Assembly (NCBI RefSeq): GCF_003285545.1
Contig: NZ_QLNV01000014.1
Span: 34,759-98,758, forward strand
Origin: Sinomicrobium soli
GTDB lineage: Bacteria; Bacteroidota; Bacteroidia; Flavobacteriales; Flavobacteriaceae
Direction: 5' to 3'
DNA: 64,000 nt
The notes below the pieces were generated by a model, which saw only the letters and a list, made by a program, of their open reading frames with translations, had not been told where the DNA came from and did not search any database. Of this stretch, positions 8,848 through 18,122 are shown piece after piece. The translations under genes were made by a program, and so were the position numbers. Positions within the stretch are counted from its first letter, which is position 1, and every line of letters starts with the position of its first letter.

Positions 8848-11800
8848 TCAGGGCATGCTGCTATCCAGCCAGTAATATGTGGGGGCTTTACGTGTATCCG
8901 GCATGATTTCCTTCAGCGTTTCGGCTTCGTAGACCCTGCCGTTCTTGATGACGTATTCAATGGTATTCGTATTTCGTATATCTTCCAGAGGGTTTTTATT
9001 CATAACGACTAAATCGGCTATTTTTCCTTCGGTCACCGAGCCGAGGTCTTCATCCAGCCCGATAGCCCTGGCCCCGTTTATGGTAGCCATTTGCAATACT
9101 TCCAGGTTACTTATATTATCCGCTTTATTAAGCCACAGTTCCCAGTGATATCCCAGTCCCTGTAGCATTCCATGTCCTCCGATTGCGGGTAGTCCGCCGG
9201 CATGAAGCACATTACCGATTACCTGCCCCTGCCGTTTGAAAACATACTCGCCCCGGGCGAACCAGCTCCTGCGCCTTCTTGCTTTCTGATCTATATACAC
9301 TTTTGGGGAAAAGGTCTTTAACTTGCTATCTCCCAGGACATCTTCGGTTTCATAAAACAAATTTTCTGCATTAGGCCCTCCGTATCCCAGTAAAAGTGCC
9401 GATGTAAAGGCTATACCCGATTCGGCCACGAAGGTGATATAATCTTTGTAGAACGGAAATACGGGATATGCGTGTTCGTGCCCCGGATAGCCGTCGAGTA
9501 TTTCGGTAAGGTTGAGCTTCATGTCGAGGTTGCCTTCGGTAGTAGGTAAAAGGCCCTGCTCTTTTGCTGCCATGATAATCCACTGCCGCTGTTTACGGTT
9601 TCCTACGGCATACATTTTAAGGGTCTTGGTATTGTAATACTTCGAATATTGCCGGAGTATCTGCCGGGCGTGATCCAGGCTTTCCACATTATATCCCCAG
9701 TATCCAACGCCCGGCCCGGTGGTATAGAGCCTGGGGCCCAGCATTTTTCCGGTACGTACCAGGTCATTGTATGTAAATATATCTGATGTTCCCGATTGCG
9801 GGTCCCTGATGGTAGTGACACCGTAAGCCAGCTGGGAAGCATAGGCAAAAGGCTGAAGGTTGTGTATTCCACGGGCAACAGGCATATGGGCGTGCATATC
9901 GAAAAAGCCGGGTACCACCGTCTTTCCTTCGAGGTTGAGCACAGTGATCCCGGAAGATACCGGTATCGTTCCGGTTGCACCTACTGTAGTGATGCGATTG
10001 TTTTTTATCAGGATATCTCCATGCGGTATGACCTCATCACCATTCATGGTAATGATCCTCGCATTTTGCAGCAACAATTCCTGTTGTGGAATATCCCTCG
10101 GTACGCGAAAGGGAATTTCTTCTTCAATGGCCGCATACTTTTCTTCGTTTTTTTGTGAAACCTCATAGGAAAAGACAGAAGTACCCAATGCCCAGTATAT
10201 TTTTTTGCCATCTGCAGACCAGGACGGAAATTCTGCCCCTGTCTGTGTCAGTTTCCAACTTGGAAAAGCAGCATTTTTAACGTCTTTTACAGCTATTAGC
10301 GGTGCTTCCCCCCCGGTTTCCGGAATGGTGACCAGGTATAGCTGGCTGGAGATCTGGGCCAGGGCATAGTTTCCCACAGGAGATTTTATAATACGCGAGG
10401 GTTTGGCATCGGTACGGTAAAACTGAAATTCACCCCCGTGATTGTTCTTAAAGGCATAAGAAGTGAAGCCTTTAAGCTGTATATGCTCTTTTTCGTCTTC
10501 TCCCTGCCAGTTGACAGATATTAACCCTTTTTGACGATCAAAGAGGTATATCCTGGAAGCGTCTTCGGAAAAATGAGGATTTGCCCCTTTAGCTTTCATT
10601 ATATCGTGTATTTCCCCTCCCCCGGCAGATATCCAGGATAAATACTGCTTTGCTTCTTTACCGTTGTGGGTGGATTGTTTGTATCCATTCGCAAATCCCT
10701 TATAGAAAACGATTTTTTGACCGTCGGGAGACCATACCGGTTCCTGGTAAAAACCATTAGGAGAGGTCGTCAGCTTTTTTACTGCAGAATTACCGATATT
10801 CACGGTATATATGGCACCTTCTTCTTCATCCCAGGTTACAAAGGCCAGTTGTTTGCCATCCGGAGACCAGGCGGGCTGCGCCTCCACCACTTCCATTTCC
10901 GTCATTCTTTCGGGTTTACCTTCCGGGTACTTTGCAGTATACAGTTTATCAAGAGCTGTAAACGCTATGGTTTTGCCATCCGGTGAAAAGCTCACATCCC
11001 TGATCTGGGTAAGTTTAAAATCAGGGGTGTCTTCTATGGGAAATTTAAAATCCAGTTTTGGCCCGATCCTGATATCAGTATCTACTTCAAAAGGTATTTC
11101 TCGTACTTTTTTAGTGGCTATTGTTATGGCGTATATTTTACCTCCATAGTTCGCGATCAGGGTTTTGCTGTCGGGAGTAAAACTCATGGCGGGAAGTACT
11201 CCCGTCGATGCCAGCGACTCCTGGTCATCGTGCTGTACGGGATAAGCCAGCCATTCTTCTTCTCCTGTTTCTGTATTGCGTAATACCAGTGCGGTTTCCT
11301 CCTCATACCGGGTACCGTATACCAGCCATTTACCATCGGGGGACGGCGTAGGACTGAATGCGGAACCATAGCGGGATATTTGCTCCTCTATTGCTCCCGA
11401 TCCCAGACTATACGAGGCAATGCTGTATTGCGGAAACCGGGCATTGTAATCCCACATTCCATTCCTTTTGGAAAACCATATCCGTTTCCCTTCCCCGTCA
11501 AATACCGGTTCTATAGCTTTGATATCTTCAGGTTTTGCGGTAAGCAGACGGCCGCTTCCTCCATCCTTATGGTAGAGATTCAGTTTAGGAAGGCCTACTC
11601 CTTTTGCAATGACCAGGTAATTTCCGTCCGGCGACCAGCTCAACCCCTGGTAATATTCGTCCGTACTGTGGGTTAACTGCCCTTTCACCTTTCCTTCAGC
11701 CACATCGTAGAGATGAATGTTCTCCGCACCATCCCTATCCGAAATAAAAGCTATTTGCGTACCATCCGGACTGTACTTTGGCTGGCAGTCAAAAGCGATG

Positions 11801-12114
11801 CCACTGGTCAGCTGCCGGGCTTTGCCTCCTGCTATCGGTAACTCGTAAAGATCTCCCAACATGGCGAAAACAAGGTGTTTACCATCGGGGCTTACATCAA
11901 GGGCAAGCCAGGTTCCTTCCCTGGTGTGTATACTGATGCTTCTCTCTCCCTGTAAAGGAAGCCCGTTTACTTCTGGTGCCGCCTCATGTCTTACCGCAAA
12001 GGCATCTCCGGTATGAGTTCCTGCACTATTTTGCGCGTATGAAGAAAACACAGAACACAATATAAAAATCAATATTTTTGTTAAAACACGTACTTTTTTG
12101 CAACACAACCGCAT
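8848..12114 (-). CDS. TolB-like beta-propeller fused to amidohydrolase
   Basis: An exported protein of 1088 residues with a signal peptide ending SSYAQ. Residues about 60-670 hold many WD40-like/PD40 repeats of the TolB type, recognised by repeated SPDGKxxxF and WSPDG segments. Residues about 678-1070 are an amidohydrolase that opens NARIITMNGDEVIPHGD and has the metal-binding HAH motif at His741 and His743, plus a late GKIADLVVMNKNPLED block. Family members are usually called amidohydrolase/PD40 proteins and hydrolyse cyclic amides or dipeptides; the exact substrate is unknown. It is the first gene of the minus-strand operon that runs to position 1. A 293-base divergent region separates it from the glutamine amidotransferase gene. 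Confidence 0.9.
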   Translation of the reverse strand: MRLCCKKVRVLTKILIFILCSVFSSYAQNSAGTHTGDAFAVRHEAAPEVNGLPLQGERSISIHTREGTWLALDVSPDGKHLVFAMLGDLYELPIAGGKARQLTSGIAFDCQPKYSPDGTQIAFISDRDGAENIHLYDVAEGKVKGQLTHSTDEYYQGLSWSPDGNYLVIAKGVGLPKLNLYHKDGGSGRLLTAKPEDIKAIEPVFDGEGKRIWFSKRNGMWDYNARFPQYSIASYSLGSGAIEEQISRYGSAFSPTPSPDGKWLVYGTRYEEETALVLRNTETGEEEWLAYPVQHDDQESLASTGVLPAMSFTPDSKTLIANYGGKIYAITIATKKVREIPFEVDTDIRIGPKLDFKFPIEDTPDFKLTQIRDVSFSPDGKTIAFTALDKLYTAKYPEGKPERMTEMEVVEAQPAWSPDGKQLAFVTWDEEEGAIYTVNIGNSAVKKLTTSPNGFYQEPVWSPDGQKIVFYKGFANGYKQSTHNGKEAKQYLSWISAGGGEIHDIMKAKGANPHFSEDASRIYLFDRQKGLISVNWQGEDEKEHIQLKGFTSYAFKNNHGGEFQFYRTDAKPSRIIKSPVGNYALAQISSQLYLVTIPETGGEAPLIAVKDVKNAAFPSWKLTQTGAEFPSWSADGKKIYWALGTSVFSYEVSQKNEEKYAAIEEEIPFRVPRDIPQQELLLQNARIITMNGDEVIPHGDILIKNNRITTVGATGTIPVSSGITVLNLEGKTVVPGFFDMHAHMPVARGIHNLQPFAYASQLAYGVTTIRDPQSGTSDIFTYNDLVRTGKMLGPRLYTTGPGVGYWGYNVESLDHARQILRQYSKYYNTKTLKMYAVGNRKQRQWIIMAAKEQGLLPTTEGNLDMKLNLTEILDGYPGHEHAYPVFPFYKDYITFVAESGIAFTSALLLGYGGPNAENLFYETEDVLGDSKLKTFSPKVYIDQKARRRRSWFARGEYVFKRQGQVIGNVLHAGGLPAIGGHGMLQGLGYHWELWLNKADNISNLEVLQMATINGARAIGLDEDLGSVTEGKIADLVVMNKNPLEDIRNTNTIEYVIKNGRVYEAETLKEIMPDTRKAPTYYWLDSSMP

Positions 12115-12187
12115 GATATATTGTTTTTTTTGACCTTAAAGCGAATTTTGATTAAAAAAAACGAAATTCAAAAAAAAGTTAAAATCG

Positions 12188-12203
12188 TTATCCGAATGGA
12201 TAA
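12188..12203. promoter_or_regulatory. Inverted repeat in divergent promoter region
   Basis: A perfect inverted repeat, TTATCC-GAAT-GGATAA, with 6-base arms. It lies between the divergent amidohydrolase operon and the glutamine amidotransferase gene, 74 bases from the start codon of the former and just upstream of the promoter boxes of the latter. The place fits a regulator binding site; no regulator can be named. The flanking DNA is rich in A and T runs. Confidence 0.4.
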
Positions 12204-12241
12204 TTTTGGTTAAGAAAGTCATTTTCAGGTCGTAGTCAGAT

Positions 12242-12273
12242 TTTGGATGTAATGCAGGTTGACGTTATCTTTG
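12242..12273 (+). promoter_or_regulatory. Bacteroidota-type promoter for the glutamine amidotransferase gene
   Basis: TTTG at 12242-12245 and TATCTTTG at 12266-12273 are separated by 20 bases. This matches the Bacteroidota consensus TTTG-N19-21-TAnnTTTG exactly. It faces the gene starting at 12408 and leaves a leader of about 130 bases, in which I see no clear riboswitch. Confidence 0.65.
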
Positions 12274-12407
12274 TTTTCAGAATGTTTTATTTAGAACCGC
12301 AAGCATAAAATCAGGCTTTCCGCTGTCTGTTAAAAAAACCTGGCCGGGTTCGCTATCTGATTTTACAGCAGTCTTAATGACTATTCAATCCTTTCTAAAA
12401 ATGATCG

Positions 12408-13163
12408 ATGATGAACATCCATATTATACAACACGAAGTCTTTGAGGCACCCGGGGCGATTTCAGAATGGGCAAAAGAGAGAAATTACCATACCACCATT
12501 TCGAAGGTGTTTGAATATGAGTCTCTGCCTCAATCGACAGACCGGACGGATATGCTGGTAGTTATGGGCGGACCGCAAAGCCCTCGGACCTCCAGGAAAG
12601 AGTGCTCTTATTTTGACGCCAGGGCAGAAATGGCTTTCATTCAAAAATGTATGGAGGCCGGGAAAGCCGTTTTTGGTGTTTGCCTGGGCGCGCAACTCAT
12701 CGGAGAGGCCCTGGGAGCTAAAGCAGAACGCAGTCCTGAAAAGGAAATCGGTGTCTTTCCCGTAAAATTGACGGACGATGGTTTGAAAGACGGGAAAATA
12801 CGACATTTCGGTCCGTCATTACCGGTGGGGCATTGGCATAGCGACATGCCGGGACTCACTGCTGACAGCAGGATACTGGCTTCAAGCACCGGCTGTCCCA
12901 GGCAAATAATTGCATATTCCGGTTTGGTTTACGGATTTCAGTGTCATATGGAGCTGACGCCGGAAGTTGTGGACTTGCTGATTGCGGAAGATGAGGACTT
13001 CCTGACCCATAATACGACCCACAGGTTTGTACAAAAACCTGAAGCGATCAGAAGTAATGACTTCACGGAGATGAATGCTGATCTCTTCCGGTTTTTAGAC
13101 CAATTAATGCTTGAATACAGGCAGAAGACCATAAAGAACTTTCATTGTCCGGAAAAAAAATAG
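12408..13163 (+). CDS. GMP synthase-like class I glutamine amidotransferase
   Basis: A cytoplasmic class I glutamine amidotransferase domain protein of 251 residues. Its nucleophile elbow GVCLGAQLIGEALGA has Cys92, and the other triad members are His180 and Glu182 in QCHMELTPE. MGGPQSP near residue 46 forms the oxyanion strand. There is no attached synthetase domain, so it belongs to the stand-alone GuaA-N-like group whose ammonia acceptor is usually unknown. The start is ambiguous between two adjacent ATGs (12408 and 12411). A good promoter lies upstream. The gene converges with the S41 peptidase gene; the 104 bases between them show no clear terminator. Confidence 0.88.
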   Translation: MMNIHIIQHEVFEAPGAISEWAKERNYHTTISKVFEYESLPQSTDRTDMLVVMGGPQSPRTSRKECSYFDARAEMAFIQKCMEAGKAVFGVCLGAQLIGEALGAKAERSPEKEIGVFPVKLTDDGLKDGKIRHFGPSLPVGHWHSDMPGLTADSRILASSTGCPRQIIAYSGLVYGFQCHMELTPEVVDLLIAEDEDFLTHNTTHRFVQKPEAIRSNDFTEMNADLFRFLDQLMLEYRQKTIKNFHCPEKK

Positions 13164-13267
13164 ACATGCCCCGCTCTCCGAAATTTCCGGTTTCCAACCC
13201 ACATGATCCAAACGAGCACTACGAAAGGATAAGCCTGAAAAGGTCAGATGCCCTCCGGTAATACATC

Positions 13268-14938
13268 CTACTGTTTCGCAAACTCAATAGCCTGCTCCAG
13301 TATTTCATCTTCCCCATTAGCCGTTCCCTGGAGTGTTGGCTCCACTTCAATATCAATTTTAACTCCTTTTCTCTGCGTTTCGGTACCGTCCGGATAGAAT
13401 ATCCCTACACCTGTAATTTGCGTTTCCACACCACCTACTATATTAAACCTGCTGACATTTCCATCTGCTCCGGAAGTCTGGCTTCCTATAGTGGTGACAT
13501 TATTTCCAGTCTGCAAACACATCACCCTGAATTCACATTGACTTTGACAACGTTCATTCACCAATACGACCACCTTACCTTCATATTGTAATTTTTTATT
13601 ACTACCCCCTTTGCCCAAGCCTTCTTCCATCCAAAAAAATCTTCCCGGATAATCAAAATCAGGTAAAATGATCTTGAAATATTCTTTTTCAGGAGAGGTG
13701 ATATAATTCACAATATCATAAATAGATGCTGAAGAAGACTCTCTTGTATCGATAATAATGGCCCTGGTATTTTTTAGGGTCTCCATCATGTCCTGAATTT
13801 TGATATCTTTCAATAACGCCAGATCTACATAGGCTATATTTCCATCGAAGATTTTATAAGCTTCTTTTTTATTGTCGCTCTTCTCTGCGCCCCATATGTC
13901 CTTGTTTAAGTGCCTTTTTATGGTCTTCTCCTGCTTTTTACCGTTTCTTATATACGTAAGGTTCAACGAATCATCAGATCCATTAAAAATATAATACTTG
14001 GCGTTGAATCTTTTTCTTGAGATATTAGACCCGGCTATATATTTTTTCCTTTCCTCAAAGACATCTCCTATATTTCGATTGCTGACTTCGGTTATAATGT
14101 CACCGATTTTTATATCATCCGATTTTGCCAGAGAATCGTTAAGAATCTCCGTAACCACGGCCCCGTCATCAAATAACTTAATTCCAAACGGAGGATAATA
14201 CCTGCCAAAATACTTTAGTGTACCTTTGGTAAATAAATTGGCATGACTGTCATCTATGCTGATGACCAGTTCTAACATAGCTAACGAAAAATCCTCTTCC
14301 GATTCCGGGTTTAAAAACCGGGGGATCATCTCTGATAAGGTAACATCCCAATCCGTATCCATCTGGTATTTATACGGGAAAAAATACTCCACGATATTCC
14401 AATAGCGAAAGAGCGATAACAACCGTAGGTTCTCGTTATTCCAATCGAAGTCTTCATAGTCAATTTCATTTTCAACAGCGAGGGCACCCCCTCCTACTCC
14501 CTCTCTTGTCTTTGCGTAATATTTTTCTCCCTGATGCCTGTTCTCCTCGACATACCGGAGTTTTTCGGAAAGTTCCTTAGTAAACAACTGCTCGTCATCC
14601 AGCCAGTTTAAATCGAAATTTTTATCAAAATACAGCACCCCTTCCTTATTGGCTTTGCATTGTTCACAGGGTTTTACTTGTCCAAGACTTTCAATCCATT
14701 CCAGGTAGACTTCCGATAACGCTTCTTTGTCTGTAGCCTGTTTAACCCTTGGCAGGATTTTAAAGAGCTCCTCATCCCAATTGTATGCTCCATCTGCCAC
14801 ATTGGGATGGTAGTATTTCAAAAAGCCCCATATCCGAGCTGTGCTCGCCAGCTTTTCGGTCGCGCCAAGTTGTTCCTGCGCGATGACTCCCTGCGCACAA
14901 AAAATGGCCATTAAAAAAGACAAGAATAGTTTATTCAT
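13268..14938 (-). CDS. S41 family (C-terminal processing-type) serine peptidase with PDZ domain
   Basis: An exported protein of 556 residues with a signal peptide ending GVIAQ. A PDZ-like segment is seen around residues 250-310 (DIKIGDIITEVSNR). The S41 peptidase fold follows, with IAYVDLALL, an IIIDTRESS strand and the nucleophile block ERCQSQCEFRVMCL, in which Ser466 takes the catalytic place, then TSGADGNVS. The tail is PDGTETQRKGVKIDIEVEPT, typical of Bacteroidota S41 enzymes. It is monocistronic. A -7-like box and a perfect palindrome lie upstream. Confidence 0.88.
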   Translation of the reverse strand: MNKLFLSFLMAIFCAQGVIAQEQLGATEKLASTARIWGFLKYYHPNVADGAYNWDEELFKILPRVKQATDKEALSEVYLEWIESLGQVKPCEQCKANKEGVLYFDKNFDLNWLDDEQLFTKELSEKLRYVEENRHQGEKYYAKTREGVGGGALAVENEIDYEDFDWNNENLRLLSLFRYWNIVEYFFPYKYQMDTDWDVTLSEMIPRFLNPESEEDFSLAMLELVISIDDSHANLFTKGTLKYFGRYYPPFGIKLFDDGAVVTEILNDSLAKSDDIKIGDIITEVSNRNIGDVFEERKKYIAGSNISRKRFNAKYYIFNGSDDSLNLTYIRNGKKQEKTIKRHLNKDIWGAEKSDNKKEAYKIFDGNIAYVDLALLKDIKIQDMMETLKNTRAIIIDTRESSSASIYDIVNYITSPEKEYFKIILPDFDYPGRFFWMEEGLGKGGSNKKLQYEGKVVVLVNERCQSQCEFRVMCLQTGNNVTTIGSQTSGADGNVSRFNIVGGVETQITGVGIFYPDGTETQRKGVKIDIEVEPTLQGTANGEDEILEQAIEFAKQ

Positions 14939-15014
14939 AACTTTTACTGCATTTTTAACTCTGTATATAGTGTAATAAAACTTACCATCGCCAGGCCGTT
15001 TTATACAAACCGCA

Positions 15015-15057
15015 GAAAGATAAGTAAAAACCTTTATTCCGATACGTTAAAACGTAT
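15015..15057 (-). promoter_or_regulatory. Putative promoter -7 box and palindrome upstream of the S41 peptidase gene
   Basis: On the minus strand TATCTTTC (15022 to 15015) matches TAnnTTTG at seven of eight positions. Where the -33 box should lie there is a perfect palindrome instead, ATACGTT-AA-AACGTAT at 15042-15057. This arrangement fits an activator or repressor site replacing a weak -33 element. The rest of the 299-base gap 14939-15237 shows no gene I can support. Confidence 0.4.
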
Positions 15058-15237
15058 AGAACATTGCATAATTACGCTACTCGTCATTCGGCCAGCTCAA
15101 TTCGTATCCATCCGTCCAAGTACATCTTTTTGGTATAGCATGGCATTCTGATTTTGGATGCAAAAAGAAGAGGTCAAAAACAGCTGTCTCTTGTATCAAA
15201 CATTTTGTAATGGAATTTACTCCCGATGCACCTTCTC

Positions 15238-15672
15238 CTAAGGGCCGGGATCGGGACGAAAGGTGATGGTCACTTTTCGCCTTCCCCACCGGCGGGCGGC
15301 TTTTACGTCATGCCCCATATAGATGTCTATTTTTTTCTTCCAGCGTTTGTTCATCTTGTCTTTCACCACATACACGCCGTCCAGGCCTTCGATCTTGACT
15401 TCGGTATTGTGGCTGAGGCCCATCTTTATCAGGTCGCGGGAAACGGCAATGACCTTCATCCCCGGCTTTAGCCTATCGCCCCAGGCGGTTATCGCAGGGT
15501 CTCCTGCCTTGGTCTGGCTCTTAACCGAATTATACGCCATGGCCGTAACCTCCAGGGTAATGCTTTGCCCGGAAGCCTTGTGGTTGGTGAAACCGGAAAG
15601 GACAACTGTGATGATCAGGGGCCATAACAAGGTTAAGCCGCTTTTATAAAGGGATCTTATCGTGGTGTGCAT
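15238..15672 (-). CDS. 3D (Asp-Asp-Asp) domain protein, MltA/YocH-like
   Basis: A protein of 144 residues with an N-terminal hydrophobic export signal and a C-terminal 3D domain. The domain spans about residues 40-140: VTAMAYNS, AWGDRLKPGMKVIAVSRDL, a KMGLSHNTEVKIEG segment, VVKDKMNKRWKKKIDIYMG and a terminal AARRWGRRKVTI. The Asp residues after AWG, VVK and KKI are the three that name the fold, which is also found in MltA lytic transglycosylases and RpfB/YocH-type wall proteins. It probably acts on peptidoglycan in the periplasm. It is a single-gene unit with no obvious partner. Confidence 0.8.
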   Translation of the reverse strand: MHTTIRSLYKSGLTLLWPLIITVVLSGFTNHKASGQSITLEVTAMAYNSVKSQTKAGDPAITAWGDRLKPGMKVIAVSRDLIKMGLSHNTEVKIEGLDGVYVVKDKMNKRWKKKIDIYMGHDVKAARRWGRRKVTITFRPDPGP

Positions 15673-15804
15673 GTATTTTTATTAACGGCTTCCTACCTGG
15701 TTTATTACAGCTGAATTCCTTTTTGACAGTTACCCTACTTTGTTCTGCGAACATCTGTGAACAGAAGAAAATCCAGGATATCACGGGAAGAAAGGATTGT
15801 GTAT

Positions 15805-15821
15805 ATTTACATATTGTAAAT
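15805..15821. promoter_or_regulatory. Inverted repeat upstream of the AlbA_2-type gene
   Basis: A perfect inverted repeat, ATTTACA-TAT-TGTAAAT, with 7-base arms, 124 bases before the ATG at 15946. The surrounding 273-base gap is AT-rich and has no gene I can support. It is a good operator candidate, possibly for the protein encoded downstream, whose relatives include DNA-binding regulators. Confidence 0.4.
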
Positions 15822-15945
15822 CATTTAAACCGGATGACTTTCTTCAACCAAAGAACACAAACAATTGTGAAAATCAGACTTGGCATCATGGTGACAAATC
15901 GTTAAGAAACTGTAGTTCCCCCAAAAAAGTAATTGAACTATTGAA

Positions 15946-17613
15946 ATGACAGCAAAACAACTTCAGGAAATATTGGACAACCTCCGTAATCTCGAAGCGG
16001 AAAACGAAATTGTGGAGTTTAAAGAAGCAAAGAATAATTTCCATTTCGATAAACTCGGGAGATATTTTTCTGCGATAAGTAATGAAGCCAACCTATGTGG
16101 TAAGCCTTACGGTTGGTTAATCTTCGGTGTGAAAGACAAGAAACATGAAATTATAGGTACACAATATCGGCCAATACGTAAAGAACTGGATAAACTGAAG
16201 GGGGAAATAGCAAACAAAACCACCAACCGTATTTCGTTTATCAATATTCATGAAGTATCTTCTTCCAAAGGTCGTGTAATTATGTTTCAGATTCCGGCTG
16301 CTCCAAAAGGTATTCCAACAGCTTTTTATGGACATTATTATGCGCGCGACGGAGAAGAGTTGGCCCCTTTAAATATTGAAAAAATAGAAAGAATAAGGGC
16401 ACAGGCAACCAAGGAAGACTGGAGCGCAGCCATTGTACAGGAAGCAACAATTGAAGATTTGGATGAGGACGCTATTGCTTTGGCAAGAAAAAACTTTAAG
16501 AACAAATTTCCTGATAAAGTGAAAGACGTAAATACGTGGGACGATACTACTTTTCTCAATAAAGCTAAAGTGACCATCAAAGGAAAGATGACCAGGACCG
16601 CTATAATTCTTTTAGGTAAAGATGAGTCGGAACATTTTTTAAGTCCTGCTGAGATAAAAATTCGCTGGAAACTTGTCGATGAAAATAACAATGATATTGA
16701 TTATGAAATTTTTGGGATACCATTAATTATTTCTGTTGAAAAGGTCTTTGCCAAAATACGGAACATCAAATACCGGTATATGCAGGAAGGAACAATTTTC
16801 CCCGCCGAAGTTTCCCAATATGAACCCTTCTCTATTCGCGAGGCAATCAATAACTGTATTGCCCATCAGGATTATACTAAAAATGCCCGTATCAATGTCA
16901 TAGAAATGCAGGATCAGCTGGTTTTTACAAACCAGGGATCATTTATTCCGGGTAGTGTAGAAAAAGTGGTTATTGAAGATGCTCCCGAAGAATTTTATCG
17001 AAACAGATTTTTGGCTACTGCTATGTTCAACCTGAAGATGGTAGATACTGCGGGAGGAGGTATTAAAAAGATTTTCAATTTCCAGCGAGCCCGCTTTTTT
17101 CCTCTCCCCGATTATGATTTGTCTGATGATAAAGTAAAAGTATCCATTTCAGGTAAAATTCTGGATATGGATTATGCCCGTCTTTTGGCACAAAACAAAA
17201 ATCTGACATTAGAAGAAATCATTATGTTAGACAAGGTTCAGAAGAAGCTACCCCTAACGAATTCTGAAGAAAAACATTTGAAAAGCAGAAAGTTAATCGA
17301 AGGGAGAAAACCAAATTTTTACATAGGGTTAAAAGTCGCTCAGAAGACAGGTCAGAAAGCTGCTTATTCTAAAAATAAAGGATTTGATAAAACATATTAT
17401 CTCGATCTAATAGTTAAAGCTATTACTGAACATACAGAATTAAGCAGAAAGGATATTGACGAACTTCTTTGGAACAAGCTTCCGGAATGGATGGAAGATA
17501 AGCAAAAGAAAATTAAAATAAATAACCTTTTATCTGAATTGAGAAAAAAGCAACGGATTAAAAATAATGGCACATTTAAGATGCCCAGATGGGTTCTAAT
17601 TACTAAAGATTAA
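15946..17613 (+). CDS. Schlafen/AlbA_2-type putative DNA-binding protein
   Basis: A protein of 555 residues. Residues about 15-125 form an AlbA_2 (Schlafen-type) domain: NEIVEFKEAKNN, YFSAISNEANL, YGWLIFGVKDKKHEIIGT and a YARDGEEL end. The middle resembles the GHKL-like C-terminal part of ATP-dependent helicase/regulator COG2865 proteins: REAINNCIAHQDY, VFTNQGSFIPGS, DTAGGGIKKIF. Basic segments follow and may be winged-helix-like. Relatives are annotated as transcriptional regulators or ATP-binding proteins and are common on mobile islands. Base composition is visibly more AT-rich than the neighbours, which suggests transfer. The stop codon lies inside a 12-bp tandem repeat. Confidence 0.8.
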   Translation: MTAKQLQEILDNLRNLEAENEIVEFKEAKNNFHFDKLGRYFSAISNEANLCGKPYGWLIFGVKDKKHEIIGTQYRPIRKELDKLKGEIANKTTNRISFINIHEVSSSKGRVIMFQIPAAPKGIPTAFYGHYYARDGEELAPLNIEKIERIRAQATKEDWSAAIVQEATIEDLDEDAIALARKNFKNKFPDKVKDVNTWDDTTFLNKAKVTIKGKMTRTAIILLGKDESEHFLSPAEIKIRWKLVDENNNDIDYEIFGIPLIISVEKVFAKIRNIKYRYMQEGTIFPAEVSQYEPFSIREAINNCIAHQDYTKNARINVIEMQDQLVFTNQGSFIPGSVEKVVIEDAPEEFYRNRFLATAMFNLKMVDTAGGGIKKIFNFQRARFFPLPDYDLSDDKVKVSISGKILDMDYARLLAQNKNLTLEEIIMLDKVQKKLPLTNSEEKHLKSRKLIEGRKPNFYIGLKVAQKTGQKAAYSKNKGFDKTYYLDLIVKAITEHTELSRKDIDELLWNKLPEWMEDKQKKIKINNLLSELRKKQRIKNNGTFKMPRWVLITKD

Positions 17614-17656
17614 TTAGAAGATTAATTAGAAGATTAATTAGAAGATTAATTAGAAG
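17609..17656. repeat. Four perfect 12-bp tandem repeats spanning the stop codon
   Basis: The unit ATTAATTAGAAG occurs four times head to tail without a mismatch. The first copy supplies the TAA stop of the AlbA_2-type gene. Because 12 is a multiple of three, every copy repeats an in-frame TAA, so copy-number change would not alter the protein. Slippage or local duplication at the edge of a foreign gene would explain it. Confidence 0.9.
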
Positions 17657-17691
17657 GCCTTTTGTTGAAATACAAAGACAGCACAGTTGGA

Positions 17692-17710
17692 CACTCGTTG
17701 CAAACGAGTG
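17692..17710. repeat. REP-like perfect hairpin
   Basis: CACTCGTT-GCA-AACGAGTG, arms of 8 bases and a 3-base loop, flanked by GGA and CCAGG. It sits between the 12-bp repeats and the DUF1801 gene. There is no T-run after it, so it is not a classical terminator. It looks like a single REP-type palindrome or the relic of a small mobile element. Confidence 0.5.
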
Positions 17711-17744
17711 CCAGGCATGAGCAGAAAATGATAAAACCCGTATA

Positions 17745-18101
17745 ATGAAAGATCAAAAACCGGAAACCATTGACGAATTTATCAAGACGTCACCGGAAGC
17801 ATCACAGGAAATCATGTATGCGCTTAAAGCGCTGATCGAAGCTGCCGAACCGCGTGCAGAAGGCGGGATAAGCTGGAATGTGCCCGTTTATAAATACCAC
17901 GGTATTCTGGCAGGATTTTCCCTGGCTAAAAAACACGTTAGTTTCGGTATAGATTCACTAACTGCGGAAGTGCGCAGAATACTGGAAGGAAAAGGGTATA
18001 AAACTGGTAAAAAAACAATACAGATCAGGTTTGACCAAAAAGTTCCGGCTGCAGCAATAAGGCAGCTGATTAAAGAACAGGCCAGGCTGAACGAAATATA
18101 A
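17745..18101 (+). CDS. DUF1801 (iron-chaperone-like fold) protein
   Basis: A small cytoplasmic protein of 118 residues with the DUF1801 pattern: TIDEFIKTSPEASQEIMYAL, then EGGISWNVPVYKYHG, VSFGID, and a C-terminal KKTIQIRFDQKVPAAAIRQLI. The fold is that of the YdhG/Fra2-like frataxin-type domain; its function is poorly known. The spacing to the next frames is short and the gene may be transcribed with the SugE-like gene. Confidence 0.85.
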   Translation: MKDQKPETIDEFIKTSPEASQEIMYALKALIEAAEPRAEGGISWNVPVYKYHGILAGFSLAKKHVSFGIDSLTAEVRRILEGKGYKTGKKTIQIRFDQKVPAAAIRQLIKEQARLNEI

Positions 18102-18122
18102 AATTGTTGCTGCCAAAAAGGT

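Noticed and set aside
15077..15289. A 70-codon minus-strand frame overlapping the end of the 3D-domain gene
   Set aside because: It overlaps a well supported gene in another frame, has no signal, motif or ribosome site, and reads as a shadow.
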